Below are positions 1 through 12,917 of a stretch of 64,000 nucleotides of DNA, piece after piece. The stretch comes from Engraulis encrasicolus (Eukaryota > Chordata > Actinopteri > Clupeiformes > Engraulidae). Where the stretch lies: positions 19,433,677 through 19,497,676 of the forward strand of contig NC_085869.1 of NCBI RefSeq assembly GCF_034702125.1, read 5' to 3'. A program made the translations under genes and the position numbers. Under the pieces are notes generated by a model, which did not search any database, was not told the DNA's origin, and was given only the letters and a program-made list of their open reading frames with translations. Positions within the stretch are counted from its first letter, which is position 1, and every line of letters starts with the position of its first letter.

Positions 1-1073
1 ATTCACATGATACGGTGATCCAGTTTACTGTGATTCAAAACCTTCAGTTGATGGCAAAGTAAACCAAAGTTTTTCAAAAAAAAGGGCAACAAAAATATGC
101 AGATCGGATCAGGCCGGTCTGCAGTGGGTCTGCACATGTTCTCATGGGAATGACATGTAATGGAGAAATAGGCACACGGTCAACTGTTGGACTGTACAGA
201 CGACAATGACGACTCATTATAATCGCTGGCAAGCTACAACTTACTGTATGATCTTCCTGCGGTTATGACGGAGAATGAAATGCAATGGGTTAATGTGCAC
301 ATCCTTTACAAAAAGAAATTCTTAAACTGAACGGTTAAAATTACTAGGCCCATGATATAGCCTATTGCTAACTGTGAAGACAATACTTTTTCCAACCCTT
401 AGTCCCTCTGCAATCAGTGACTGGATGCGCCCTCATTTCAGTCAGTTATGCACAGGCCTTACGCACAGCAGCTGTGCACGCTGTCAGTCACAGAGTGCAT
501 GCAAATATGTCAGTCAACAGATAGCAGGGCGATTCTCCAACAGCATATCTGTATTCTAAAGACAAGTGCTTGCCATATGTTTCTATGGCTTCATATGCAT
601 TCAATTGAGATCCAAATAGAAACCCTGGTAAGTGTATAGCCTATATTTAGAACATTTTAACGAGATTAAACATGTTTAATCAAAATAGAGGATGTGCTGG
701 AAATTATGGATACTACTGAACACGTTTACCATTTGCCAGGTATAAAATATTTCAAAGAAGAAATGGGGGTAAATTGTGCATCCAGTTCCTGGACATCTTA
801 CATGAATATATAGAACAGTCATATTTCCATCTTGCAAAAAAAAAATAAAAAAATAAACAGTGCCGATGCATTTGTGAGTCCCAATCCGTCCTGGCCGTCT
901 TCAAAGTGCTCTTCCTGAATCTCAGGAACATTATGCGGCCAACTAAACACCCTTGACACAGATAGCATGAGTGATGAATACAGGCTGTGATAGGCCACCC
1001 ATGAAATGCAGGATGAGAGCCTCCTATTAGAAAATATATTTTTGGGACTGGCTGTGGGTGCACTAACAAAAAT

Positions 1074-1180
<107 letters not shown>

Positions 1181-2867
1181 AGCTAGCCTCTCTTCTATAC
1201 TCACCAAATTATGAAAGAAACTTAAGTGCAACCAATTGAAGAGGTGGTACACAGTAAAATCAGCAGTGTTAATGCAACACACACAGAGTATAGTGTAAGT
1301 GTTAACCTGCCTAAGTTTTGACGGAACACTGACAGCTCTATGGTGTATGTTTCAGCCACAACACTTAAGAGGATGCCTGACATCCACACTGACTATTGCA
1401 TATGAACAGTGAATGCACAGTGAAAACACATCTATCAACATCATTACATGCAAAAGGAGCCTACCAATGGTCTAGATGTGGGAAAACAAAAAGGCCAAAA
1501 GAATTGTCATCCATTTAGTTGGTTTAAATAATGAGTATAATATTAACACTAGGGGGGGGGGGGGTAAAGCAAGCTATATTAAAAGGCTATAGGGACTAGG
1601 GTGACATTGAAACTGTATAGGCTTAATCAGACACCAGCTTAGGTCATGTTCTGGGATAGTGGAATGCAAAAAATACAAGCTGCTGTCTATTGCCAATCAT
1701 TGGATCTATCACTGGACTATAAGATCAGACAGTTGTTCTTTAAGGATAAGATTACTGATTATAGAGCTGATTACATTGACATTTTAACTGGATTAACACA
1801 GTTCTAGGAATTGCATCACTGACCAAGAGTGTCAAAGCATTGCTCTAAAAATGGCCAAAATCATAATTGTCCATCACCATGAATAGTCCAAGGCTCGTTA
1901 TGCCCTATTAATATGCATATGACATACATTAGTAAAGACTTGGTCAAAATGTTGGTCAACAATAACAATTTTCTGAGGTTGGTTGTTTGAAATCATATGA
2001 GATTACACTGATGCTTCTCACAAAGACTGATGTTTGCAAAGGTTGAATTGTCTTAGTCTAATGCCCATGGCTCAGGGAACGTGAGCGTTATCTTCTGTCT
2101 CTACGACGCCATTGCCTACGTTCTAAATAAGCTTCAAAGGATTGAGCGCGTGTTGTAGGCCTACAGCTGTAGGGTCTTGACGTTTTTGGTTTCCTCGTAG
2201 TTCAAGTAATTAATTTAGTCACGCTGAGTATTCTGAAATAACACCGGCCTGCTAGGCTATGCACAGGGTGCTGTCCACGCATGTGGTGCTGAAATGTCTG
2301 AAATGGTTCGCCAGAAGGAGACATTGAAGTGGCTTCATTAATAGAGCACGAGCTCGCCACCATACGGATTTACACATCACTTAAAGCATGACAGACCTGT
2401 GGTGGATGGGCGAAGTAGTTTAACATCCTTACAGATGTGTAAAGAAGAAATGGGTAAAGAAAACAAAGGTTGTGGGTAACGGAGCGCTACCCTGTGCTCC
2501 GCCATTAATCCATGTCTTTTAATCAATTCCTTCATAGCGTTTCAACCCAGTTTTTATATTCTAAATTAGGCCAACTATCTTTTTATTTAATTTATTGCAG
2601 TTATTCCTTCCGTCTAGACTTCATCTGTAAAAGTAGGGTATCAGACAACCCCCACACACAATGCCTACGGCAACCTAGGCACTCAGAAAACGAATAGCCT
2701 TAAAAACGTTAATGTTTGTTTGATGGCACGTAATGCTAAACACATAGTTAGCCTTTAATAGTTTTTTTCATCCGTATGGACAACTCATCTTACCGAACCA
2801 GGCATATTAATAACCATACGTATCACAACTTAATTGCTATAGCCTATTAAATATAGCCGAGGTGGCC

Positions 2868-2868
2868 T

Positions 2869-2902
<34 letters not shown>

Positions 2903-2916
2903 ACGCACACGCACAC

Positions 2917-2947
<31 letters not shown>
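2868..2947. repeat. (CA)n(CG)n alternating purine-pyrimidine tract
   Basis: CA repeat with CGCACA variants ending in a pure GC alternation at 2935-2947. Alternating purine-pyrimidine runs of this length can adopt Z-DNA. Confidence 0.97.
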
Positions 2948-4018
2948 ATCCGAAAACGTCTGTTGTCATCGATGCTACAGTGAAAAATGACCGCGTCTCC
3001 CATACCGCACTGTGACATCTCAAGACAGATTTCAGAGGTCATCGGGGGTCATGGAAATAAAAGCAGTAGATGAGTGTCAAGCAGAACCGGGACAAGTGAT
3101 ACACCTCTACGTTCGCTCAAGTGAGCTCCTAGAAAACCCCATCAGTAGCCTATACCTCCCGGTATTCTCAAGGGCTCCTGACAATTAATCAGGCATCTCT
3201 AACCCTCTACTACACCTACAGGCTGCAAGATCTAGTCAGCTTCATAAGGTGTGAAGTAGGACATTTGAAGACAGACAGTGATCCCTACAGCTCGATTAGA
3301 AGAACAGCATAGAAGAGCATACTATTTTTTTTAATCCACTTGAATCACTCAATTAAGTTAATATTAGACATTGAAGCACGCAGATCCAGTAAGGTGCAAC
3401 TTCCAAGGCACCTAATGGGTTCCTCACATGAACCTGCTTAAATCAGGGCTAAGCAAGGAATGCACATGGAATGCACCTGATCCCTCCATTTACAGAAATG
3501 CATCTACCATATTTCAGTCAGCATTATAATCATACAGAAATTAACACTTTACCTAGAGATGCCCATAAATTACACCTGACATTGCGTCGACATATAAAAA
3601 AAACATCGTAGTTATGATGATGCTTCAAAAAACGTATTAGGATTTTTTATTTTTTTTCATTTCACTTATGGGGATAGGTGACGATCATGATAAGAAGAGT
3701 GTGGAAGAGAGGGAGGAGGTACAGTAGGGTTGGAAAGTGTTCAGGCCTGACTCGTCCCCATGGCCATAGTCACCCAAACACGATGTCCAATGAGCACATA
3801 ACGCTCAATGAACGGGGTGCAGATTTCTGGTGCGTCTGAACATTCCAAAGAAACACATCCAACACAAACTGAAGCTTAGCTTGCGAAACAACAGGCTGCC
3901 AAAACTTTTGGCTGTCAGGGCCATTGAAAACGGGCAAGGATATCGACATGGATCTAAACTGCATACCGAAGCATCCTGATCAGACAGCACGGCGGCCCAG
4001 AAGGCATGCCTAAACCTA

Positions 4019-4593
4019 TGGGGCACCTAAGTCACGCCCTTCTACTTCCGATACATGGGACAGGAGCTCGCAAAATTTTGAATGCGAGTCAATGGAGCGA
4101 GTCAAGCTAAATCCTCATCCCGTTTGGCATGTGCTCCGGATTTCACATATGATGACAGTGAATTTGAAAGGTTTGGATTTGCGTCGTAAGACCACTCATT
4201 TTCGGCACGCAAGAAACGTTATTTTAGCTTTTGTGCAGAACTGTGTTGGAGACTACACTTGCGCCTCGCATATCTGACGTGAACCGAGGCACAGCCAACC
4301 CTACCGCTGCACCGTGGCTTAAGTGGCTGCACGTCGGACATGCGACGTCTGTAGTGTAGTCCAAATAATTACATATTTTTGCACACTCACAACTCAACAA
4401 TCGCTTGCCAAGTGAAGTCAACAAGCACACCATTGGTTGTTATTAATTCTGAGGCACAGCATATGTGTGATCGACGGGGAAATGCGAGGTGGGTCGGAAA
4501 ATAGCTTTGATCAGTCCATTACAGCCCAGTCAAAAGTTTTTCCGTTGCCAGCCCCAGAAGCCGCCCGGAAGGGGTGGAGACTTAGGTGCCCCA
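4019..4593. mobile_element. non-autonomous DNA element with TGGGGCACCTAAGTC ends
   Basis: The 15-bp terminal inverted repeats TGGGGCACCTAAGTC and GACTTAGGTGCCCCA bound this 575-bp segment. An internal part (TTGGAT-TGCGT-GTAAGA near 4170) recurs in lnpk intron 7 at about 35370, so the family is dispersed. No intact transposase. Superfamily not assigned. Confidence 0.65.
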
Positions 4594-6118
4594 TTGGCTC
4601 TGATTACCTGGCTAGGAAGGTAGACTGTTGTAAGTAAAGCACCAAAGCCAATCATATACACCGGCTACTCATCTTTGCATTATTATGCTTTACAAATACG
4701 CACAATAATGTTTTCTCTACGTGTCAAGTATCAAAAAAATACATTACCCTTACCTCTTGGGATTGGGAATGCCCCTCCCTTGTAGAGGCTGATGCTAACT
4801 GGTCACATGGCTATAGAGCGTAACTACTACCCGCCAACTTTCCCATTCAGGTTGTGCATGTTCACACACTTTATCAGGAGCGCCATTAACTCATATTTGT
4901 CCAGCTTCGCGTGCAGGTGTTTAATCCACGTTGGCCACAGCACAACCTATTTGAAATCCAGCGTTAAACCACCTAGCCAAACATCTAGCACGTTGTCGTG
5001 TCGCCTTGTCTACAGCATGTAAACTTTTCGAAACACAACCAAAGTATCTGTGGATATGACAACACTCCATGGTCCAATGCCTTAAAAACTGTTATGTTGT
5101 GCATTGACTTACCTTAGCTGAAGTAAATGGGAATCACTCAGGTGATAGTTTTCCTACTTAGGCTACTGCGTACGTGTTGATGGTGGAGCAACCCAGTTGG
5201 TGAATTTCCAGGTTCTTCCTTCCAAAACTATAGGAGTCTAACGGACATAGGCAACTTTCTGTGTAAAACTGACATAATATGTATAAAATGAGAATATTCA
5301 TCTTGATAAGTAACCGTAGGCCCGCAGCATGCACTTCCTGGGATCCATGCTCTTCCTTCCTACGTCACCAACTGAGGACTGTTGATTGCCTGCAGGTGGG
5401 CAGTTACCTTTTTTACACTCCAATTTTGTCATTTGAATGTGTTCTCTATTGTTACTTTTCTTCCTGACAATCATTTATGCATATACTTATTTATGCATGT
5501 ATATAATACATAATTAAATTAAATTGAATTAAATGAATACAATGGTCCAGACAGTGCTGTTTTTGTGTACATAGCATTATTGGTTTGATTGCTTCCACTC
5601 TGAATTAATCTGTATAGTTTCTTGCAACTTTGAATAAAAGGTGTTACCCACTATGACATAAAGAACATGCAGCCTAAATTTCAATTCCATGTCTCTCAAA
5701 AGAGCTATCACAGGACAACATGATGAAGAGAATGTTTAAGACATGACAATCAAACTAATGTCTCATTCAGCATAATCAGAATTATCCTAGTTCACACGTC
5801 CAGCACCATAAAATCAATCAAATATACATCCTTTGGTGGTCCATGTTTATTCGACACTTGTACATGTATTCTTGTTACATATAAATGTTGTGCTTGCTTC
5901 ACTCTGCTTTATCCCGCTATGCCCCATGCCTTGCCCCCAGTCCTTTCAATTAACATATTCAATACTAAATATATAATCCTGCAAAATAAAATATATTTTT
6001 AAAATTATACACAGTATTTTATTTATTTATTATTTATTTTATTTTTTATTATTATAGTACATTATTTTTTTATTCCTACCGAGAGTATGAGGAGAGCATT
6101 CATAGCCAAATTTGGTCA
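4594..6118. other. gene-free spacer
   Basis: AT-rich DNA with no coding region or repeat that I could identify. Confidence 0.4.
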
Positions 6119-6126
6119 GGGCTGAC

Positions 6127-6316
6127 CAGTGGTGTAGTCTACGTAGAACGCGGGTATACGGAGTATACCCACTTCTAAATTTCAGGGATTTCAGTATACC
6201 CACTTAAAATTGTTTGATCCATTGTTTTGAATAGCACAAATATATACAGTATACCCACTTCAAAAAATGCTCAAATATACAGTATACCCACCATAAAAAA
6301 GTAGACTACACCACTG
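6127..6316 (+). mobile_element. hAT-type MITE, copy 1
   Basis: 190 bp bounded by inverted repeats CAGTGGTGTAGTCTAC and GTAGACTACACCACTG. It is flanked on both sides by the identical 8-bp duplication GGGCTGAC (6119-6126 and 6317-6324), the hallmark of hAT insertion. The interior contains repeated GTATACCCACTT modules. An inverted copy lies at 9517-9709. Confidence 0.93.
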
Positions 6317-6485
6317 GGGCTGACTGAGACTGAGCATGTCCACATAAACACATATATCAGATTCAGGGAACAAGGACAGGTTACTGCACAGGCCTACTGG
6401 GCCCTGACCCTAGGGCCCAAGAGCCAAGGGGGCCCTGAAGCCCAAACCTTTATCATTATGCCATTTAATAATGATTTGTTGCACT

Positions 6486-6712
6486 TTAAGTGGGACACTG
6501 TGTAGGAAATGCTCAAAAAAGGTACTGCAACTATTCTGCTCGTTGAAACTGGGCTGCCTATTGCCAAATTTGATCTTTACATGAAAGTTTACTAAGTAAT
6601 AAACAAATATTTTCTAGTATGGTCCAAGTAGAGTCATTTTTGCAGCTAAAAATGGCTATTTTTGGAAATTCAAAATGGCAGACCATGGAGAAGATCCCCC
6701 TTGAAGATCCCC
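6486..6712 (+). mobile_element. TTAA-flanked MITE (GGGACACTGTG family), 3'-truncated
   Basis: Starts at TTAA 6486-6489 followed by GTGGGACACTGTGTAGGAAA. It matches the first two-thirds of the complete copy at 25463-25792 and ends abruptly at a short GAAGATCCCC duplication. Confidence 0.8.
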
Positions 6713-7117
6713 ACTTCTTTCTCTTGTGCACTTAACTTGGAAACCTGCTGCTACTGAGTATTACATTCCAAACACAATTTCGTTGGCTTTTATTTGACAA
6801 TGACAATAAAACTCTTGAACTTGAACTTGAGCCTCCATGCTACTTCGTTATTGGTCTATTTTTATTTTATCATATTGTGTTAAAATTGCACTTTAAACTA
6901 CTGTATTTTCAAAAATTCTCAAGCCCCCAATAACAAAAGCTCTCCAACATCTTCGTTAACCAACCAAATCTTCTCTAAGCTCACGATTCCATGCAGGGGG
7001 GGGGGCTTTCTTGTTGTCTGGCCCAGGGGCACATGAAGTCATAATCCATCCCTGGCAAGGGAGCCAGTCAAACGGCTACCTCCCATCCTTTCCTGTGGCT
7101 TGGGGCCTCTTCGGTGT

Positions 7118-7278
7118 CGTACATCCTCTGGATAAAACATTACACTACATTATACTTAGCTGACGCTTTTTATCCAAAGTGACTTACAGTTATTTACAGG
7201 GTATTGGTTGCAGTCCCTGGAGCTATGTGGGGTTAGGTGTCTTGCTCAAGGGCACTTCAGCCTTCAAGCACTTCGCAC
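7118..7278 (-). repeat. partial SINE unit, first copy of a 158-bp tandem duplication
   Basis: The tail half of an L2-tailed SINE, including the GCTGACGCTTTTTATCCAAAG stem region, repeats 158 bp later. The duplication includes flanking ACATCCTCTG DNA, so it is a tandem duplication and not two independent insertions. Confidence 0.75.
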
Positions 7279-7522
7279 ATCCTCTGTAGATAAAACGTTA
7301 CATTACATTACACTTAGCTGACGCTTTCATCCAAAGCGACTTACAGTTATTTACAGGGTATTGGTTACAGTCCCTGGAGCTATGTGGGGTTAGGTGCCTT
7401 GCTCAAGGGCACTTCAGCCATGGATGGAGGCTGAGTGTAGGGAGCGGAGGGATGGGATTCAAACCTGCATCCCTCTGATTTAAAGACCACCTCCCTAACT
7501 GTTACACAACGGCTGCCCCTAT
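7279..7522 (-). mobile_element. tRNA-derived SINE with L2-like tail
   Basis: On the minus strand a tRNA-like head (GGGGCAGCCG start near 7520, box B GGTTTGAATCC at 7455-7465) leads to a GAGCAAGGCACCTAACCCC body and a tail with GTCGCTTTGGATGAAAGCGTC, the 3' stem shared with L2 LINEs. Related copy at 17372-18052. Confidence 0.85.
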
Positions 7523-8066
7523 AAAACAATAAAAGTTTCCCCCTATCAACCAATGCATTGCAAGTTTTAAGTGATGTTTCCATTCAACATCCCCATAGCA
7601 TATGAGAGAATGAATAGTGCTTTTGCAAGATATTGAATAAAAAACTTCAGTCATCTACAACATTGGGCCTTTGTCATCAGGGAGGACGATGGGAGGAAAT
7701 AATTTGACTTGCACCCTTAATTAGGATTCTTTGTGGTCCTTCAACAACACAGCAGTGGGGCACATATTGAGTGGATTCCAATCAGCGGACTGGAATGATG
7801 ATGTCACTGACGACAGAAAATTAATTAAATATCTTGCAAAAGCACAATTCTATTTCTCAATTCATTTTCTCATTTGCAATTGGGATGGTGAATAAAAAAT
7901 AGTCCCCCAAATGTTGTTGTGGCTAGGCTGACAGCTGGGAAACTTAATGGCTTTCTTCACGGAGGCGGGGTCAGGGGTGGGGCGAGGCCACAAGCACAAG
8001 TGGAGGACAGGAGTGTTCATATTGGAATGCACACGTTGAGTAAACTGTGGTTGCATAGGCTCATAG

Positions 8067-8371
8067 TAATGAAAGCTCACCTGGGAAATTCCAACTCCCA
8101 TTGTCATTGTGACACAGCACTCCACAGACACAGCACTCCACTGCATAAAATTGCATTTATGCCTCATCTGTGCCAGGGCCTGCCATCAATGGTGCCCCAA
8201 GGGAGCAGTGTGGCGGGACAGTACCATGCTCAGGGTACCTCTGTCATGGAGGAGGATGGGAGAAAAAGCACTGGTTCATTACTCCCCCCACCAACCTGGT
8301 GGATCAGGAGTTGAACTGGCAACCTTTGGGATACAAGTCTGATGGCCTAACCGCTTACCCATGACTGCCCT
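8067..8371 (-). mobile_element. tRNA-derived SINE, complete copy
   Basis: Read on the minus strand: box A TGGGTAAGCGGTTAGG (8346-8361) and box B-like GGTTGCCAGTTCAACTCC (8307-8324), followed by a roughly 230-bp body. Body pieces recur at about 18505-18618 and 20736-20910, where the element is split. Confidence 0.82.
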
Positions 8372-8632
8372 AGTAAGCAGACAAGGTACAGTACATAGTA
8401 CTGAAAAGTTAACTAAATAAATGGTAACAATATAACAGTGCTGGCAGAAATAGTTCAATTTGCTAAATGTATATATCATGTGTTGCTAGACGGATCCCTT
8501 GGGATGCTGAACAATTCAATGCATTTGAAGCAGGAATAAGTTACATCCGGTGACATTAACATACATGTATGCCACTGTTTTCTGCCACTGTTTTCACTTC
8601 AAAATCCCATTGACCTTAATGTTCCATTTTTT

Positions 8633-8923
8633 GGTAACACTTTACTTGACACCGGTGTCATATGCATGTCATTACAGTGTCATGGCACAGTTATGCAAGT
8701 GTCATAAGCATTATATCGAGGACATAAACATTTTATGACTGTTGGCCTTAAGTAACATTCGGTCATGGCAAAGTCTTTGCCATAACCAAATATCAACGGC
8801 CAACAGTCATAAAATGTATATGACATGGACATAATGTTTATGACTTATCTATGACTGTGTCATGACACTATTATGACATGCATATGACATGCATATGACA
8901 CCGGCATCATGTAAAGTGTTACC
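8633..8923. mobile_element. hAT-type palindromic MITE
   Basis: GGTAACACTTTACTTGACAC at the left end pairs with its near-complement at the right end. The pairing continues inwards (TTTATGACTGTTGGCC and GGCCAACAGTCATAAAA). Identical 8-bp flanks CATTTTTT at 8625-8632 and 8924-8931 indicate hAT-type insertion, though T-richness reduces their weight. Confidence 0.88.
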
Positions 8924-9516
8924 CATTTTTTTTACATAGCGATGACAGCTCATGGAACCTTGTTTTGTTATTGTCATTGTTATGGGCTTAGAGCACTGTA
9001 TACTGTGTAAAAATTGCGTGATAAATAAAACTTTTATTATAACCAATTATTAAATGATCACCCAAAATACACAAGCGCCACTAAAGTGATCCAAAGTAAA
9101 TTAAAAAGTTCTACATTTAAAAAATGTGCTCAATTACAAAAAGCATTAAAGCAGCTTTTAAATAGTTTAAATATTTAAAGAAAACAAACAACCTGGTCCC
9201 GCACAATGCTCCACAATTATCTGCACACTTGCTATCCTGCTATGAACTATAAAAAGACACCAACAACAACATGTCAACAACACAACTTTTGAACTGTTCA
9301 AGCTAAAGTACTCACTGTATTAAAGCACGCACAGACTCACAGATTGGCTTTCAGAAACCCTAGGGGCTGATGCCATTCCTTTTCTCAGTATTATCAGTCC
9401 AGTTTTTGAGAAGATCCTCTCTGAGGGGACAGATGTCACTATGCAAAAAAAAACGTTTTTTCCAGTGTTTTCCAACCACCTTCACCTCACGTGATTGGTC
9501 AAGATGTGTGGAGCAG

Positions 9517-9709
9517 CAGTGGTGTAGTCTACTTTTTTTATGGTGGGTATACTGTATATTTGAACATTTTTTGAAGTGGGTATACTGTATATATTTGCAT
9601 GATATTCAAAACAATGGATCAATCAATTTTAAGTGGGTATACTGAAATCCCTGAAATTTAGAAGTGGGAATACTCCGTATACCCGCGTTCTACGTAGACT
9701 ACACCACTG
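9517..9709 (-). mobile_element. hAT-type MITE, copy 2 (inverted)
   Basis: Same family as 6127-6316 in opposite orientation. The terminal CAGTGGTGTAGTCTAC repeats are intact and the flanking 8-bp duplication TGGAGCAG is perfect (9509-9516 and 9710-9717). Confidence 0.93.
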
Positions 9710-9865
9710 TGGAGCAGCATACTTGACATGAGGGCAGTGTAGACAGTAAGTCACCGAAAGACAAAAAAAGGCTCCCAGGATCCTGAAACAGCTCCCATTG
9801 TGGAGCCAGTTCCCATCGCTCACTCTTAGAGCGGGCTCGTTGGCCACCTACATATCATTGTAAAG

Positions 9866-10075
9866 TAGTGTTTCTCAACAGGGGCGCTACAGCCCCACTG
9901 GGGGCGTTGAGGAGTCCTTGGCGGGCATTGAGATGAGAAGGATACAGCTGAGTGGGGTTGGGGCTTACCCATTGGGGGGCATTAGTCTTTTTTATTTTTC
10001 AATATCAAGGGGGGCGTTGGCAGGCTTATGATGAGGTCAACGGGGCGTTTGTTCAAAATAGGTTATGAACCACTG
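9866..10075. mobile_element. hAT-like MITE (GTTTCTCAAC family)
   Basis: Ends TAGTGTTTCTCAAC and GTTATGAACCACTG are imperfect inverted repeats typical of a large fish hAT family. Flanks TTGTAAAG and AGGTAAAG agree at 6 of 8 positions. The interior is G-rich (GGGGGCGTTG modules). Confidence 0.65.
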
Positions 10076-10316
10076 AGGTAAAGGTAATTAGCATACTAGT
10101 ACATGCATTGCTATGGAGTGTAGATGTTTTAAAAGTAATTAGCATACCAGTATGTGCAATCCTAAACTTGCCTATCCGGTGGGGAATCCTTGTTTCCAGC
10201 TTTATGCTCCTGCCCAAGACCCTGCTGTGGTCTGTGGGAAAACCACACTTGCCAGATTTGGGGTGTGTTTCTCAAACAACAACGTAGGATAGCATTGAAC
10301 CAACATAGTATGATGG

Positions 10317-10968
10317 AAAGGAACAGTCCACCCTTTTTTGATTTTCACATATTTGCAGTATTTCCAAGCATTATTCACAAATTTTCACATTTTCATCTAC
10401 TTCTGTGATATCAGCCTCTCCGGTTAGGGGCATTCCACCGGTGGAGACATGAATATGTATTGAAAGTGCGTCATATATGTAGTAGAATAGTACCATAAAT
10501 TTCTAATTTGGTGCCTTTTTGACCGAGAAAAGGCAGGAAATGACTTTTTAGTGCTTGTGGATTTGTGACAACAATCCCCATAATGCATGCAATGCTCAAG
10601 TTTCACAGGCCACACCCAGGCAGCTCTGCCATTGACTTACTGGAGCCTCAATGCCAGTGATTTCAAAAGCACTGGCACACTGATCTGTAACAGGTCTGTT
10701 AGCGCATTAGGTCCAACCCCCTATGGGAGGGGTTGAAAGGGTGGGGAAAAGGCTTGTAGTCTCAAGAGAAATCCACCTCTCTTACACTTCCTCCTACAAT
10801 GATGCAAAATGATGATTTTTACATCATTGTAGGAGGAAGTGTTAAGAGGTGAATACGGATTTCTCCTGTCTCAGGGGGAATTGAGAGAGTGTTGCACGAC
10901 CATTCAAAAGTATGACTGGGTGTCTAGCAATGGAAAGCCTAATGCAAATGGGTGGAGTGTCCCTTTAA
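10317..10968. mobile_element. MITE with AAAGGRACASTCCACCC ends
   Basis: Left end AAAGGAACAGTCCACCC and right end (complement) AAAGGGACACTCCACCC match at 15 of 17 positions. TTAA follows at the right only. The interior holds a strong hairpin at 10764-10873. Confidence 0.6.
10764..10873. repeat. long hairpin inside MITE
   Basis: CACTTCCTCCTACAATGATG pairs with CATCATTGTAGGAGGAAGTG around a short loop at about 10815. Pairing continues outwards through CACCTCT/AGAGGTG-type segments. Confidence 0.8.
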
Positions 10969-11685
10969 GAACCAACACTGATTGCAGATCTATTTTGCCA
11001 ACTTAGACATTAGAGGTAATAACCAAATATGCCCCCAAAATAGATATTCCGCAGGGCTGTCCACAGATAATTTCTCTTTTTTTCATCCTTTCAATCTGTT
11101 TTTGCTGGTCATATGTAACTTTTGTCAATGCCCTCCAGCAGTGGGATCACTATCTTTTTCTCTGTGCCAGGTGGCACAGGAAGAACACTGTCAGAGTCCT
11201 GTAAAATGAGCTTTGCTGGCCACTGACGTGCATGTGTCTGCTGAAATGGTCAGAAAAAAACGACCACACATGGGGCATATCCTCATTAGCCAGGCCATGC
11301 CCTCCTAGTGACACAAAACCTGCGGCGTTGCTTCTAGTAAGGCCAAGAGCAATGTAAATATCGTTTCTGATCTCCGTAAAAAACGGGAACTCCACCCACT
11401 TTGTCGGAAACCAGTCAACCATGCCGTTTAGGAAACGTTATTTGTTATGCCCTTGGTCAGACCAAGTCTCGAAGGGATTTGAAAGTCGCTGATAATCAGG
11501 CTATAGCCTCACAGTCCAACACTATGGAGCATGATTTTGGTATATATGAGAACATCAAGAACGGCATATTCATCACTGGTGCCTTGTTCTCTTCACAAAT
11601 GAGAGCAGGTTCGTACTGAATGAGTAGCTTGAAGCCTGCACATCCAAAAAAACTTCTGACCTGGGAGCAGAACAACCAAATGACC

Positions 11686-11820
11686 AGATGAAGATGAGAA
11701 AAAGTCAGCTACAAACCAGCATTTTTTTGGGACAATGAAACGTTATGTGAAAATAAAAAAAAGTGGGAGCAAAAGAAATCCTGGTTTGTAGCAGACTTTT
11801 TCTCATCTTCTCATCTTCAG
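11686..11820. repeat. foldback hairpin element
   Basis: GATGAGAAAAAGTCAGCTAC and GTAGCAGACTTTTTCTCATC form about 40-bp arms around a loop of roughly 50 bp. The size suggests a small MITE; no flanking duplication was found. Confidence 0.7.
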
Positions 11821-12917
11821 CAGGTTCGTACTGAACACAGGAGACAGACGTGGCAGAGTCTGGAGATGCCATGGAGAATCATGGAGTCACGCGGCCTGCA
11901 ACATAATTTGTGAAGAGTTCAAGGCGCAAATGGCAAATATGCCAACTTTGATGTTCTCTTGCACTTTGTTTTTATTGCACAAACTGTGCACACTGAGGAA
12001 GGCACACATGAAGCGCTTTTATGCAATAAAAACACAGTTTATGCAAGGTGCTGAGTTGAACATTTGGGCCAGCACCCTCACAGTTTTAAAAAAATAAACA
12101 GTGACGCCTGCTCCAAGTGGAATATTAACTTTTGCATTTGCAAATCACAGCCCACAGGGTTGGGCAGTAAGCATAGGCCCCACGTGTGGATGTTTGGCCT
12201 TCATACCCTCCTTATGGAATCTGATCCTGACCATTTAAGCAGAAACAGGGCTGTTAAACTCTGTCAGTGATCTTCTTGTGCCTCCTGGAACAAATAAGGA
12301 GATGGGGATCCCGCTGCTGGGGTGCGATTCTGGAACGTTAGCATCTTTCTACAGATGTACTTTAAAGTTATCTACTTACTTCAAGGCGAAATACGTGCAT
12401 TTCTCGAAACCTTAACATTCCCACAGTAAGCCCAAAGTAGTGTGGCTACTTTCCTGAGTCCACACCGCTACTTACTTTCTTGTCATTGCCGTGCATGACC
12501 AAAGAAGCAACAAGAGACAAGCATAAATAGCCCTTTTGATTGGATGACAACCACATGTGTCTTGCTGACTCGTGATTCAGCTGTTTCCTCCTAAATTCAG
12601 TGCGTGAACTAGAAAGCAATAATGTACAACCACCACCAGCACATTTGATTGGATGTCACCGCTGACACCATGACTCAGCCGTTTCCTCCACAACACACCT
12701 CGTAATTTCTTTGTGAAAAAACACAGCCGTGGCTGGCATTACAATTTGACACCGTCCGCACCAATAATGCAGTATTATCTGCATGCCGTTTGGATTTCGT
12801 TTCATTCCGAGGTGTAATTTGTAAAATATTTGGATAAGAAAGTAGTGTTTCCTCCCGGAAATGCACCTGTTGAAGTGTCAAACCCCTTAAAAAAATTGGT
12901 GCGAATTTCATTACATA

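Noticed and set aside
7919..8314. 131-codon open frame
   Set aside because: Lies within a SINE read in the wrong direction; chance opening.
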